A stretch of 64,000 nt of DNA from Lysobacter arenosi. Its GTDB lineage: Bacteria > Pseudomonadota > Gammaproteobacteria > Xanthomonadales > Xanthomonadaceae. Shown piece after piece: positions 17,739 through 26,300 of the stretch. Position 1 is the stretch's first letter. Each line of letters starts with the position of its first letter. The notes beneath the pieces are model-generated. The model was given only the letters and a program-made list of their open reading frames with translations, was not told the origin of the DNA and searched no databases. The position numbers and the translations under genes were made by a program. The DNA lies in contig NZ_CP071517.1 of assembly GCF_016613475.2 (NCBI RefSeq), positions 1,550,001-1,614,000 of the forward strand, given 5' to 3'.

Positions 17739-18815
17739 ATGAGTCGTGTATCTCATCACCTGCTGTTCTGCGCACTCGCATGCGCCCTCGGTATCGGCGC
17801 ACCGGTCGCCATCGCCACACCCCACCACGCCGCGACAAACGACAACGACGCGATCCTTGGCAAACCCATCAAGGCCGTGCTGACCGCTCCCCCGATGGTG
17901 CCGCCACCGACCAACCGCACCGCGCCGGCCAAGGTGATCGTGGAGCTGGAAGTGGTCGAGAAGGAAATGCCGATCTCCAACGGCGTCACCTACAACTTCT
18001 GGACGTTCGGCGGCAGTGTTCCCGGCAGTTTCATCCGCGTGCGCCAGGGCGACACGGTCGAGTTCAACCTGAAGAACGCGCACGACTCGCACATGCCGCA
18101 CAACATCGACCTGCATGCCGTCACCGGCACCGGCGGTGGCGCGGAAGCGACGTTCACGCTTCCCGGCCACCAGACGAAGTTCACCTTCAAGGCAATGAAC
18201 CCGGGTTTGTACGTCTACCACTGCGCGATGCCGCCGGTCGGCATGCACATCGCCAACGGCATGTACGGCCTGATCCTGGTCGAGCCGCCGCAGGGCTTGC
18301 CCAAGGTCGACAAGGAGTACTACGTGATGCAGGGCGACTTCTACACCGAAGGCAAGTACGGCGAACCGGGCCTCCAACCCTTCAGCCTGGAGAAGGCGAT
18401 CGACGAGCATCCCACCTACGTGCTCTTCAACGGTGCCGAAGGTTCGCTGACGGGCGACAAGGCCTTGACCGCCAAGGCCGGCGAGACGGTGCGCCTGTTC
18501 GTCGGCAACGGCGGCCCGAACCTCGTGTCGAGCTTCCACGTGATCGGCGAGATCTTCGACAAGGTCTACACCGAAGGCGGCAGCAAGTACCAGGAGAACG
18601 TGCAGACCACGCTGATACCGGCCGGTGGCTCGGCCATGGTCGAGTTCAAGACGGACGTCCCGGGTAACTACATCCTCGTCGACCACAGCATCTTCCGCAC
18701 GTTCCACAAGGGTACGCTCGGAATCCTCAAGGTCACCGGCGAGAAGGATTCGTCCATCTACACCGGACAGCAGTCGAGCATGGAATCTCCGCCGGCGGGC
18801 AAGTCAGGCCACTGA
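17739..18815 (+). CDS. nirK: Copper-containing nitrite reductase NirK
   Basis: The 358-residue periplasmic two-cupredoxin enzyme reduces nitrite to NO. A Sec signal peptide ([16 protein letters not shown]) is followed by domain 1 with [10 protein letters not shown] (type 1 and type 2 His plus catalytic Asp) and [18 protein letters not shown] (type 1 Cys, His, Met and a type 2 His). Domain 2 carries the third type 2 His in [18 protein letters not shown]. All copper ligands are present. The chosen ATG gives a normal signal peptide; an in-frame Met 14 codons earlier lies upstream of the predicted transcription start. nirV, a SCO protein and azurin follow. Confidence 0.97.
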   Translation: MSRVSHHLLFCALACALGIGAPVAIATPHHAATNDNDAILGKPIKAVLTAPPMVPPPTNRTAPAKVIVELEVVEKEMPISNGVTYNFWTFGGSVPGSFIRVRQGDTVEFNLKNAHDSHMPHNIDLHAVTGTGGGAEATFTLPGHQTKFTFKAMNPGLYVYHCAMPPVGMHIANGMYGLILVEPPQGLPKVDKEYYVMQGDFYTEGKYGEPGLQPFSLEKAIDEHPTYVLFNGAEGSLTGDKALTAKAGETVRLFVGNGGPNLVSSFHVIGEIFDKVYTEGGSKYQENVQTTLIPAGGSAMVEFKTDVPGNYILVDHSIFRTFHKGTLGILKVTGEKDSSIYTGQQSSMESPPAGKSGH

Positions 18816-18835
18816 CGCGGACGCCGGGAGCCATC

Positions 18836-19594
18836 ATGCTCACTTCGACGCTTTGGCTCGTGCTGCTGGCGACTTCGTCGCCGGCAGCATCGCCGGCCGC
18901 CTATGTCGAGATCCCGGGCGGTGCATTCCGCTCGACGATCCGTTATGAGGGAAACGACGGCGACCGCGTTGTCGCAGACTTCGCGCTGATGCAACAGGCG
19001 GTCAGCGACCGCGAGTTCCAGGCATTCGTCCTGCAGCACCCGCAATGGCGTCGCGACCGCGTGCCGGCGTTGTTCGCCGACTCGGGGTACCTGTCCCACT
19101 GGCAGGCTGACGATGCGCCGGATCCGCTCGACGCTGAGCGCCCGGCTACGCACGTCAGCTGGTTTGCCGCCGATGCCTATTGCAAGGCGCAGCAGGCGCG
19201 ACTGCCGGACTGGGCCGAGTGGGAGTACGTCGCCGCTGCCGACCCGCAACGGCGTGATGCACGCACCGACCCGGTCTGGCGCAATCGCCTGTTTGCTGAC
19301 GGCACGTCGCGCGCAGTCGATGCGGCCGGCAACGCACCCGCCAATGCCTACGGAATCCGCGGACTCCACGGCGCGTCATGGGAATGGGTCGGCGACTTCT
19401 CCACCCTGCTGGGCGACAGCGACAAGCGCGGCGCGGATGACGGCGACCGGCTGCAGTTCTGCGGCGCCACCGGGCTGTCCTTCAACAACCGCGACGACTA
19501 TGCCGTGCTCAAGCGCGTGGCCCTGTTGTCGGCCATGCAACCTCGCAGCACGCTGGGCAACCTCGGCTTCCGCTGCGCAAGGAGTCGACCATGA
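18836..19594 (+). CDS. nirV: NirV-like protein (FGE-sulfatase fold)
   Basis: The 252-residue protein has a short N-terminal hydrophobic segment ending ASPAA and a formylglycine-generating-enzyme/SUMF1 domain: YVEIPGGAFRS, PATHVSWFAADAYCKAQQARLPDWAEWEYVA, GLHGASWEWVGDF and LGNLGFRCARS. NirV proteins are encoded next to nirK in several denitrifiers, and their role in NirK maturation is not settled. The Cys pair that does catalysis in true FGE enzymes is not seen in the corresponding C-terminal stretch, so formylglycine formation is unlikely. It starts 20 bases after nirK with GGGAG and overlaps the next gene by ATGA. Confidence 0.85.
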   Translation: MLTSTLWLVLLATSSPAASPAAYVEIPGGAFRSTIRYEGNDGDRVVADFALMQQAVSDREFQAFVLQHPQWRRDRVPALFADSGYLSHWQADDAPDPLDAERPATHVSWFAADAYCKAQQARLPDWAEWEYVAAADPQRRDARTDPVWRNRLFADGTSRAVDAAGNAPANAYGIRGLHGASWEWVGDFSTLLGDSDKRGADDGDRLQFCGATGLSFNNRDDYAVLKRVALLSAMQPRSTLGNLGFRCARSRP

Positions 19595-20178
19595 AATCTT
19601 CCCCGACCGGTCCCGCCCTGAGTGTCGCCATGGGGCTGCTGTTCTGTTTGCCTGCGCTTGCCGTCGCCGACGAGCTGCCCGGCGACTCGGTCTATCAGGT
19701 AACCGCATCACTGACCGCCCAGGACGGCCGGGAACTGTCCTCGCCGGACCTGCGTGGCCGCCCCGCTGTCGTGTCGATGTTCTATAGCAATTGCCACCTG
19801 ATGTGCCCGCTCATCATCGCCAGCGGCAAGGCGGTGCAGAAGCAGCTCACCGCCAGCGAGCACGACGCTCTCGACCTCGCCGTGATCAGCATCGATCCGG
19901 CACGCGACACGCCGGCGGCACTGCAGGACGTCGCCGACGCCCACCATCTGGACTCGCGCTGGCGCCTGCTACGCCCCCTCGACACCGACGTGCGTACGCT
20001 GGCCGCGGTCCTCGACATCCGCTACCGCGCCCAGCCCGATGGAACCTTCAACCACACCAGCGTGTTGATCCTGCTCGACCGCGATGGCCGTGTCCTCGCC
20101 CGCAGCGAAGTGACCGGACTGCAGCCCGATCCGGAGTTCGTCGCGCAGGTGAAGAAAACCCTCGTTTCCTCGCACTGA
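19591..20178 (+). CDS. SCO1/SenC family copper chaperone
   Basis: The 195-residue protein has a signal peptide (LLFCLPALAVADE) and a thioredoxin fold with the copper-binding CxxxC in YSNCHLMCPL and the distal His in FNHTSVLILLDRDG, the three SCO ligands. SCO proteins deliver or reduce copper for CuA sites. Placed after nirK-nirV (ATGA overlap with nirV) and before azurin, it probably serves copper loading of NirK or azurin; that target is inferred. Length is typical. Confidence 0.9.
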   Translation: MKSSPTGPALSVAMGLLFCLPALAVADELPGDSVYQVTASLTAQDGRELSSPDLRGRPAVVSMFYSNCHLMCPLIIASGKAVQKQLTASEHDALDLAVISIDPARDTPAALQDVADAHHLDSRWRLLRPLDTDVRTLAAVLDIRYRAQPDGTFNHTSVLILLDRDGRVLARSEVTGLQPDPEFVAQVKKTLVSSH

Positions 20179-20208
20179 CCACCCTCCCCCTTCCTCCAGG
20201 AGTAGCCC

Positions 20209-20667
20209 ATGAAGATCCTTTCCACCTCACTGCTCTGCCTCGGACTGTTCGCTGCGTCCGGATTCGCCCACGCCGCCAGCAACTGCACCATCTCGCTCAA
20301 GGGAGACGATGCAATGAAGTTCGATCTGAAGACGGCAACGGTCTCGGCCGCGTGCCCCAGCATCACCGTCGAACTGGTGCATACCGGCAAGCTGCCGGCC
20401 GCAGCCATGGGCCATAACGTGGTCATCAGTGCGACCAAGGACGTGGACGCCATCGCGCGGGACGGCATCAAGGCCGGCGTGGCGAACAACTACGTCACGA
20501 AGGGCGACACCCGCGTCATCGCCGCGACGACACTGGTCGGCGGCGGCCAGAAGACCAAGGTCACCTTCCCCGGCAAGAAGCTCACGGCCGGTGGCGACTA
20601 CACGTTCTTCTGCAGCTTCCCCGGTCACTCGATGCTGATGAAGGGCAAGTTGACGGTCACCAAGTAA
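20209..20667 (+). CDS. azu: Azurin
   Basis: The 152-residue periplasmic blue-copper protein has a signal peptide ending FAHA-ASNC and about 130 mature residues. Type 1 copper ligands are visible: His in AMGHNVVI and Cys, His and Met in [14 protein letters not shown]. Cys pairs NCT and AACPS would form the family disulfide. Azurins carry electrons from the cytochrome bc1/cytochrome c pool to nitrite reductases. It is the last gene of the nirK group, 30 bases after the SCO gene with CAGGAG before the ATG. Confidence 0.96.
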   Translation: MKILSTSLLCLGLFAASGFAHAASNCTISLKGDDAMKFDLKTATVSAACPSITVELVHTGKLPAAAMGHNVVISATKDVDAIARDGIKAGVANNYVTKGDTRVIAATTLVGGGQKTKVTFPGKKLTAGGDYTFFCSFPGHSMLMKGKLTVTK

Positions 20668-20680
20668 GGTCACGAGCTGC

Positions 20681-20704
20681 GCGCACCCGCTCCGGCGGGT
20701 GCGC
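20681..20704 (+). terminator. GC hairpin after azurin (no T-tract)
   Basis: GCGCACCCGC-TCCG-GCGGGTGCGC forms a 10-bp stem 13 bases after the azurin stop. No run of T follows, so it may stabilise the 3' end or pause RNA polymerase rather than terminate. Confidence 0.45.
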
Positions 20705-20736
20705 CGCCGACCCACTCCTGCGAGGCGGAGGCAACG

Positions 20737-21848
20737 ATGGCACGCAACCACCGCGACTGGGGTCGCCACGGCCATCGCCAGGATCGAGGCCGACTTCAAC
20801 CGCTCATCCGACACCCATCTGATACCGCTCGAGCTGCCCGGCTATCCCGGCATCGACGTCTACCTGAAGGACGAGTCCAGCCACCCCACCGGAAGTCTCA
20901 AGCACCGGCTGGCACGCTCGCTGTTTCTCTATGCACTGGCCAATGGCTGGCTGCATGAGGCAAGCACCGTGGTGGAAGCCTCCAGCGGTTCGACCGCGGT
21001 CTCGGAAGCCTACTTCGCGCGGCTGCTTGGCTTGCCCTTTGTCGCTGTCATGCCGCACGGGACGTCGCCGGAGAAGATCCGCGCGATCGAGTTCTACGGT
21101 GGCCAGTGCCACCTTGGTCGACAGTGCCTGCGGGCTGGACGACGCATCGCGGCGGCTGGCGCGCCAGAGTGGCGGCCATTTCATGGATCAGTTCACCTAC
21201 GCCGAGCGCGCCACCGACTGGCGTGCCAACAACAACATCGCCGAATCCATCTTCAGGCAAATGGCGCTGGAGCCGCATCCGGTGCCGGCGTGGATCGTGT
21301 GCAGCGCCGGCACCGGCGGCACCTCGGCGACGCTCGGCCGCTACGTCCGCTATCGCCGCCACGACACCCGCATCCTCTGCGCCGACCCGGAATCGTCGGT
21401 GTTCTTCGACTACTACGCCGGCGCAATGCGCGGGTGCGCCGACGCCAGCCTGTCGCTGCCACACGGCTCGCGCATCGAAGGCATCGGCCGGCCGCGGGTG
21501 GAGCCCAGTTTCATCCCGGGCTGCATAGACACCATGGTCAAAGTGCCTGATTCGCTGAGCCTGGCGGCGATGCGCCACGTCAGCGCCCGCCTGGGCCGTC
21601 GCGTCGGGGGATCGACCGGAACCAATTTCGTCGGCGTGCTGTACGCAGCGCAATGCATGCGATCTGCAGGCCAGACCGGATCGATCGTCGCCATCCTGTG
21701 CGATGGCGGCGAACGCTATGCGCACAGCTACTACGCCGCCGACTGGTACGACCGCAACGGCATCGACGTTGTCCACGCCGACGCCGCCATGGTTGCCGCG
21801 CTGGACGGCACAGACCTGGAGCTTGCAGTCGCTGCAGCGGCGGCCTGA
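20737..21848 (+). CDS. PLP-dependent cysteine synthase/CBS-family enzyme (two frameshifts)
   Basis: This fold-type II PLP enzyme has the cofactor Lys motif [11 protein letters not shown], the substrate loop [20 protein letters not shown], the phosphate-binding [14 protein letters not shown] and the C-terminal [10 protein letters not shown]. Two one-base insertions break it, in GGGG at 20759-20762 and near CTTGG at 21113-21117. Correcting both gives 369 residues beginning [20 protein letters not shown]. The ATG follows GGCGGAGGC. Such proteins are annotated as cysteine synthase family, but the exact substrate is not evident. It converges on asnB with only 4 bases between stops. Confidence 0.82.
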
Positions 21849-21852
21849 GCCG

Positions 21853-23553
21853 TCACCCCTGCCCCAGCGCGGCCTGGTGCACCCCCGCGACCGCACGGCC
21901 GGACGGATCGGCCATGGTCGCGAAGGCCGCGTCCCAGGCGATCGCCGCCGGTGACGAGCAGGCGATCGACTTGCCGCCGGGCACCGTCTCGGCGCAGGCG
22001 GCACTGGGGAAGAACTGCTCGAAGATGTGCCGGTACAGGTAGGCCTCCTTCGTCTGCGGCGGGTTGACCGGGAAACGGCTGGCGGCCGCGGCGAACACCC
22101 GATCGCTGACCTGCGCCTGGGCGTGCGCCTTGAGTCCGTCGATCCAGCCATAACCGACGCCGTCGCTGAACTGCTCCTTCTGCCGCCACAGGATCGATTC
22201 GGGCAGGTAGCCGTCGAAGGCTTCGCGCAGGATCGATTTCTCGATGCGTCGCGTACCGTCCGGCCCGGGCCCGGCCATCTTGTACTGCGCGTCCATGCGC
22301 ATCGCCACGTCGAGGAACTCGACATCGAGGAACGGCACGCGCGGCTCCACGCCCCAGGCCATCATCGACTTGTTCGCGCGCAGGCAGTCGTAGTTGTACA
22401 GCGCATCGATCTTGCGCACGGTTTCTTCATGGAACTCGCGGGCGTTGGGCGCCTTGTGGAAGTACAGGTAGCCGCCGAAGATCTCGTCGCTGCCCTCGCC
22501 CGACAGCACCATCTTCACCCCCATCGCCTTGATCCGACGCGCCAGCAGGAACATCGGCGTGGAGGCACGAATGGTGGTGACGTCGTAGGTCTCGATGTGG
22601 CGGATCACCTCCGGCAATGCATCCAGGCCCTCCTCGAACGTGTAGGTGAAACCGTGGTGCACGGTACCCAGCGCCTGCGCTGCGATTTCGGCCGCGGCCA
22701 GGTCGGGCGAACCGTCCAGCCCGATCGCGAACGAATGCAGGCGCGGCCACCAGGCCTCGCTGGCATCGTTGTCCTCGATGCGCTTGCGCGCATAGCGCGC
22801 CGCCACCGCGGCGACCAGTGACGAGTCCAGTCCGCCCGACAGCAGCACGCCGTACGGCACGTCGCTCATCATCTGCCGGTGCACGGCGCGCTCGAAGGCC
22901 TCGCGCAGTTCCTGCCTGGCCACTTCCACGCCCTGCGTTGCGTCGTAGTCGCGCCAGGGTTTGACGTAGTAGCGCACCAGTTCACCGCTGGCACTGTCGT
23001 AGTAGTGCCCCGGCGGGAACTGCGCGACATCTGCGCAGACATCGGCCAGCGCTTTCATCTCCGAGGCCACGCACAGGCGTCCGTCGTGATCGTGCCCCCA
23101 GTACAGCGGGCAGACACCGATCGGGTCGCGCGCAATCAGGTAGCGCTTGTTGCCTGCATCCCACAACGCGAACGCGAAGATGCCATTGAGTTCGTTGAGC
23201 CAGGCGGCGACGTCGTCACGCTCGCGGTAGAGCGCGCTGATCACTTCGCAGTCCGAGCCGGTCTGGAACGCATAGGGTTCGCGCAGCCGCTGCTCGAGCT
23301 CGCGGTGGTTGTAGATCTCGCCGTTGACGGCCAGCGCCAGTTCGCCGTCTTCCGAGTGCAGCGGCTGCGAGCCGCCGGCCGGATCGACGATGGCCAGGCG
23401 CTCGTGGACGAGGATCACGCCGTCGTCCAGATGCACGCCGCTCCAGTCAGGGCCGCGGTGGCGCTGGCGTTGCGAAAGCTCGAGGGCGCGCCGGCGCAGC
23501 GCTTGTACGTCATCGCCGGGTTGCAGGCCGAATATGCCGAGGATGGAACACAT
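21853..23553 (-). CDS. asnB: Asparagine synthase B (glutamine-hydrolysing)
   Basis: The 566-residue enzyme makes Asn from Asp, ATP and Gln. Cys2 (MCSILGIFG) is the N-terminal nucleophile of the glutaminase domain, with RHRGPDWSG and NGEIYNH. The synthetase domain has the PP-loop LLSGGLDSSLVA (about 235) and SGEGSDEIFGGYLYF (about 345). Length agrees with E. coli AsnB (554). The gene lies behind an Asn-codon-rich leader peptide and an intrinsic terminator (23617-23791), so expression probably responds to charged Asn-tRNA by attenuation. AGGAG lies ahead of the ATG. Confidence 0.96.
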   Translation of the reverse strand: MCSILGIFGLQPGDDVQALRRRALELSQRQRHRGPDWSGVHLDDGVILVHERLAIVDPAGGSQPLHSEDGELALAVNGEIYNHRELEQRLREPYAFQTGSDCEVISALYRERDDVAAWLNELNGIFAFALWDAGNKRYLIARDPIGVCPLYWGHDHDGRLCVASEMKALADVCADVAQFPPGHYYDSASGELVRYYVKPWRDYDATQGVEVARQELREAFERAVHRQMMSDVPYGVLLSGGLDSSLVAAVAARYARKRIEDNDASEAWWPRLHSFAIGLDGSPDLAAAEIAAQALGTVHHGFTYTFEEGLDALPEVIRHIETYDVTTIRASTPMFLLARRIKAMGVKMVLSGEGSDEIFGGYLYFHKAPNAREFHEETVRKIDALYNYDCLRANKSMMAWGVEPRVPFLDVEFLDVAMRMDAQYKMAGPGPDGTRRIEKSILREAFDGYLPESILWRQKEQFSDGVGYGWIDGLKAHAQAQVSDRVFAAAASRFPVNPPQTKEAYLYRHIFEQFFPSAACAETVPGGKSIACSSPAAIAWDAAFATMADPSGRAVAGVHQAALGQG

Positions 23554-23608
23554 GGGAGGACTCCTGGGTGGGCTTGTTTCGTGGAAGGAGGAGGAAGTGG
23601 AGAAGGCA

Positions 23609-23643
23609 GAAACGAAGAAGCCCGCGCTTTTGGCGCGGGCTTC
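23609..23643 (-). terminator. Attenuator terminator in the asnB leader
   Basis: On the minus strand GAAGCCCGCGC-CAAAA-GCGCGGGCTTC is an 11-bp stem followed by TTCGTTTC. It lies between the Asn-rich leader peptide stop (23672) and the asnB ATG (23553). Its 5' arm contains GCCCGCG (23640-23634), the exact complement of CGCGGGC (23688-23682) inside the leader-peptide coding region, giving a 7-bp alternative antiterminator. Confidence 0.85.
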
Positions 23644-23671
23644 GTGAGCGAGTTAGCGTGTCTTGCGCGCG

Positions 23672-23791
23672 CTAATCGCCGGCCCGCGGGTGGCTGGCGT
23701 TATTGCGGTTGTTATTGTTCAGGCCGGCCACGGGCGCACCGCCGCGAAGGGCGGCGTTGGTGGCGTGGGCGAGGGCCTGGACGGAAGACAT
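23672..23791 (-). CDS. asnB leader peptide with Asn run (attenuation)
   Basis: A 39-codon ORF starts ATGTCTTCC with AGGA seven bases upstream and ends TAG just before the attenuator hairpin. Near its end it reads GLNNNNRNNASHP: six Asn codons (AAC AAT AAC AAC, CGC, AAT AAC) in seven. The first bulk of the peptide is ordinary. If Asn-tRNA is short, a ribosome stalled at these codons leaves CGCGGGC (23688-23682) free to pair with the 5' arm of the terminator. If translation reaches the stop, the ribosome covers it and the terminator forms. Asn as the sensed amino acid and asnB as the downstream gene agree. Confidence 0.85.
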   Translation of the reverse strand: MSSVQALAHATNAALRGGAPVAGLNNNNRNNASHPRAGD

Positions 23792-23903
23792 GGGCCGATC
23801 CTGCGACAGCCGGCGGCCAGTTGCAAGCCCCCTCCCCCGGACAGGGCCAGGCCTGCTCCGATGCCTGCCAATGCGCGACACTAGGGCGGGGAATCAATCC
23901 ACG

Positions 23904-26255
23904 ATGGGGACCATGAAGAAACTGATCAAACGCAGCCTCGTCGTGCTGCTGCTGTTGCTGGTGGCAGGCGCTTTCGCGATCTGGTGGCTGATGCGCGGCA
24001 GCCTGCCGAGCCTGGAGGGCGAACTCGCCCTGCCCGGCCTGTCGGCACCGGTTTCGATCCAGCGCGACGCGCTCGGCGTGGTCACCGTCGATGCCGCCAA
24101 CGAAGCCGATGCGATGCGTGCACTGGGCTACGTCCACGCGCAGGAACGCTACTTCGAGATGGACCTGCTGCGCCGCGCGTCGTCCGGCGAACTGTCGGCC
24201 CTGTTCGGCCCGGCCGCGATCGACACCGACAAGCAGCGCCGCGTGCACCGCATGCGCGCACGCGTGAGCGCTCACCTTGATGCGATCCTCGGCGACAAGC
24301 GACCGATGGCGCAGGCCTACGTCGATGGCGTCAATGCCGGCTTGGCCGCATTGAAGGTGCGCCCCTGGCCTTACCTGCTGCTGCGCACGCAGCCCGAGCC
24401 GTGGCGCCTGGAAGACTCGGCACTGGCCGGCTATGCCATGTACTTCGACCTGCAGGACGCCAGCAACGCCCGCGAACTGGCGATGTGGAAGCTCAAGCCG
24501 CATGTGCCGGGGGCGCTGTATGCGCTGCTCGCCCACGACGGCAGCAGCTGGGACGCGCCGCTGGCCGGCCGGCCGCGCGGTGACGCGGCCCTGCCCGATG
24601 CCGCCACGCTCGACCTGCGTGCGCTGCCGATGCCCTCGCCCGCCGACCGCCCGGCCAACGTGCCCGAGCGTTCGGACGTGGGCAGCAACAACTTCGCCGT
24701 CTCCGGCCAGCTCACCGCCGACGGTCGCGCCATCGTCGCCGACGACATGCACCTGGGCCTGCGCGCACCGAACATCTGGTTCCGCGCACGCCTTCGCTAT
24801 CCCGACACGCGCGCCGTCGGCGGACACGTCGACGCCACCGGCTTCACCCTGCCCGGCCTGCCGGCACTGGTGGTCGGCAGCAACGGCCAGGTCGCCTGGG
24901 GCTTCACCAACAGCTACGGCGACTGGCTCGACTGGCAGCGCCAGCCGGCCTGCGCCGAGCCCTGTGCGGGTGTGACCCGGCACGTGGAACGCATCCGCGT
25001 CGCCGGCCAGGCCGATGTCGAATTCCCGGTCGATGAGTCTGCCTGGGGGCCGATCCTGTTCCGCCAGCCCGATGGCAGCGGCCTGGCGCTGCGCTGGGTC
25101 GCCCACCAGCCCGGCGCGATGAACCTGGGTCTGGCCAACTTCCTGCACGCGCACTCGCTCGACGATGCCCTGCAGATGGCCGACCACACCGCGATCCCCG
25201 GGCAGAACCTCGCCATCGGCGGGCGCGACGGCCGCATCACCTGGCGCCTGCTCGGCCCGGCGCCCGTGCGCCAGGCCAGCTGCGCTGCGACCACCGTCAG
25301 CGAGGCGGCATCGTGCCCGCCGTGGCCGATCACCCCTGCCTCGGGCATCGCCCTGCCGCCTGGCACGGTGCAGCGCATGTGGAGCGCCAACACGCGCGTC
25401 GTCGATGGCGCGCTGCTTGCGCGCATCGGCGACGGTGGCTACGCCAATGGCGCGCGCGCCCGCCAGATCCGCGACGACCTGTTCGCCAAGGAGCGATTCA
25501 ACGAACGCGACCTGCTCGCCATCCAGCTCGACGATCGCGCTTTGTTCCTGACCCGCTGGTGGCAGCTCCTGCGCGACCAGGGCGCGTCGGACAAGTCACC
25601 GGCGCTGCACGAACTCGCCGTGGCATCGCCGACCTGGCAGGGACACGCCAGCACCAACTCGGTCAGCTACCGCGTCGTGCGCGCCTGGCGCCTGGCCGTG
25701 CACGACCGCCTGCTCGATGGCCTGACCGCACCGGCGCAGGCAGCCCTGGGCAAGGACTTCGAGATGCCCAATCTCTCGCACTTCGAAGGCGTGGCCTGGC
25801 CGCTGGTGACGCAACGCCCGGCGAACCTGCTGCCGCGTCGTTTTGCCTCGTGGGATGCGTTGTTCGAGGACGCCGCGCGTGAAGTGCGCGACGAGTTGCA
25901 GGAGAAGGGACCGATCGCTCAGCGCAGCTGGGGCGAGCGCAACACTGCGAAGATCTGCCACCCGCTCAGCCGCGCCCTGCCCGCCTTCGCCAAGCCGATG
26001 CTTTGCATGGCCGCCGATGAGCTGCCCGGCGACAGCGGCATGCCGCGCGTGCAGGGACCGAACTTCGGCGCGTCCGAACGCATGGTGGTGTCACCGGGCC
26101 ACGAAGCCGACGGCATCATCCATATGCCGGGCGGCCAGAGCGGCCACCTGATGTCGCCGTTCTGGGGCGCCGGTCATGACGACTGGGTGCATGGCCGGCC
26201 TACGCCGTTCCTGCCGGGCAAGACGCAGCACACGCTCAAGCTGGCGCCGCAGTAA
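23904..26255 (+). CDS. Penicillin acylase family N-terminal nucleophile hydrolase
   Basis: The 783-residue protein has an N-terminal membrane/signal segment (RSLVVLLLLLVAGAFAIWWL), an alpha-chain region with ALGYVHAQERYFEMDLLRR, and the autoprocessing site VGSNNFAVSG with nucleophile Ser261. The beta chain follows with DDMHLGLRAPNIWF, GSNQ-like VVGSNGQVAWGFTNSYGD and the C-terminal GGQSGHLMSPFWGAGHDDW. Family members hydrolyse amide bonds of beta-lactams or acyl-homoserine lactones; the substrate here is unknown. The start is uncertain: ATG at 23904 or at 23913 (MKKLIKRS). It is divergent from asnB. Confidence 0.9.
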   Translation: MGTMKKLIKRSLVVLLLLLVAGAFAIWWLMRGSLPSLEGELALPGLSAPVSIQRDALGVVTVDAANEADAMRALGYVHAQERYFEMDLLRRASSGELSALFGPAAIDTDKQRRVHRMRARVSAHLDAILGDKRPMAQAYVDGVNAGLAALKVRPWPYLLLRTQPEPWRLEDSALAGYAMYFDLQDASNARELAMWKLKPHVPGALYALLAHDGSSWDAPLAGRPRGDAALPDAATLDLRALPMPSPADRPANVPERSDVGSNNFAVSGQLTADGRAIVADDMHLGLRAPNIWFRARLRYPDTRAVGGHVDATGFTLPGLPALVVGSNGQVAWGFTNSYGDWLDWQRQPACAEPCAGVTRHVERIRVAGQADVEFPVDESAWGPILFRQPDGSGLALRWVAHQPGAMNLGLANFLHAHSLDDALQMADHTAIPGQNLAIGGRDGRITWRLLGPAPVRQASCAATTVSEAASCPPWPITPASGIALPPGTVQRMWSANTRVVDGALLARIGDGGYANGARARQIRDDLFAKERFNERDLLAIQLDDRALFLTRWWQLLRDQGASDKSPALHELAVASPTWQGHASTNSVSYRVVRAWRLAVHDRLLDGLTAPAQAALGKDFEMPNLSHFEGVAWPLVTQRPANLLPRRFASWDALFEDAAREVRDELQEKGPIAQRSWGERNTAKICHPLSRALPAFAKPMLCMAADELPGDSGMPRVQGPNFGASERMVVSPGHEADGIIHMPGGQSGHLMSPFWGAGHDDWVHGRPTPFLPGKTQHTLKLAPQ

Positions 26256-26272
26256 GCGGCGACGGTGCAACG

Positions 26273-26296
26273 CCTCTCCCGTTCGCGGGAGAGGCT
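26273..26296. terminator. Terminator-like hairpin between convergent acylase and dapE
   Basis: GCCTCTCCCG-TTCG-CGGGAGAGGC is a 10-bp stem with a UUCG tetraloop, 18 bases past the acylase stop and just beyond the dapE stop. T-tracts are short on both strands; it is probably bidirectional. Confidence 0.6.
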
Positions 26297-26300
26297 TGCG

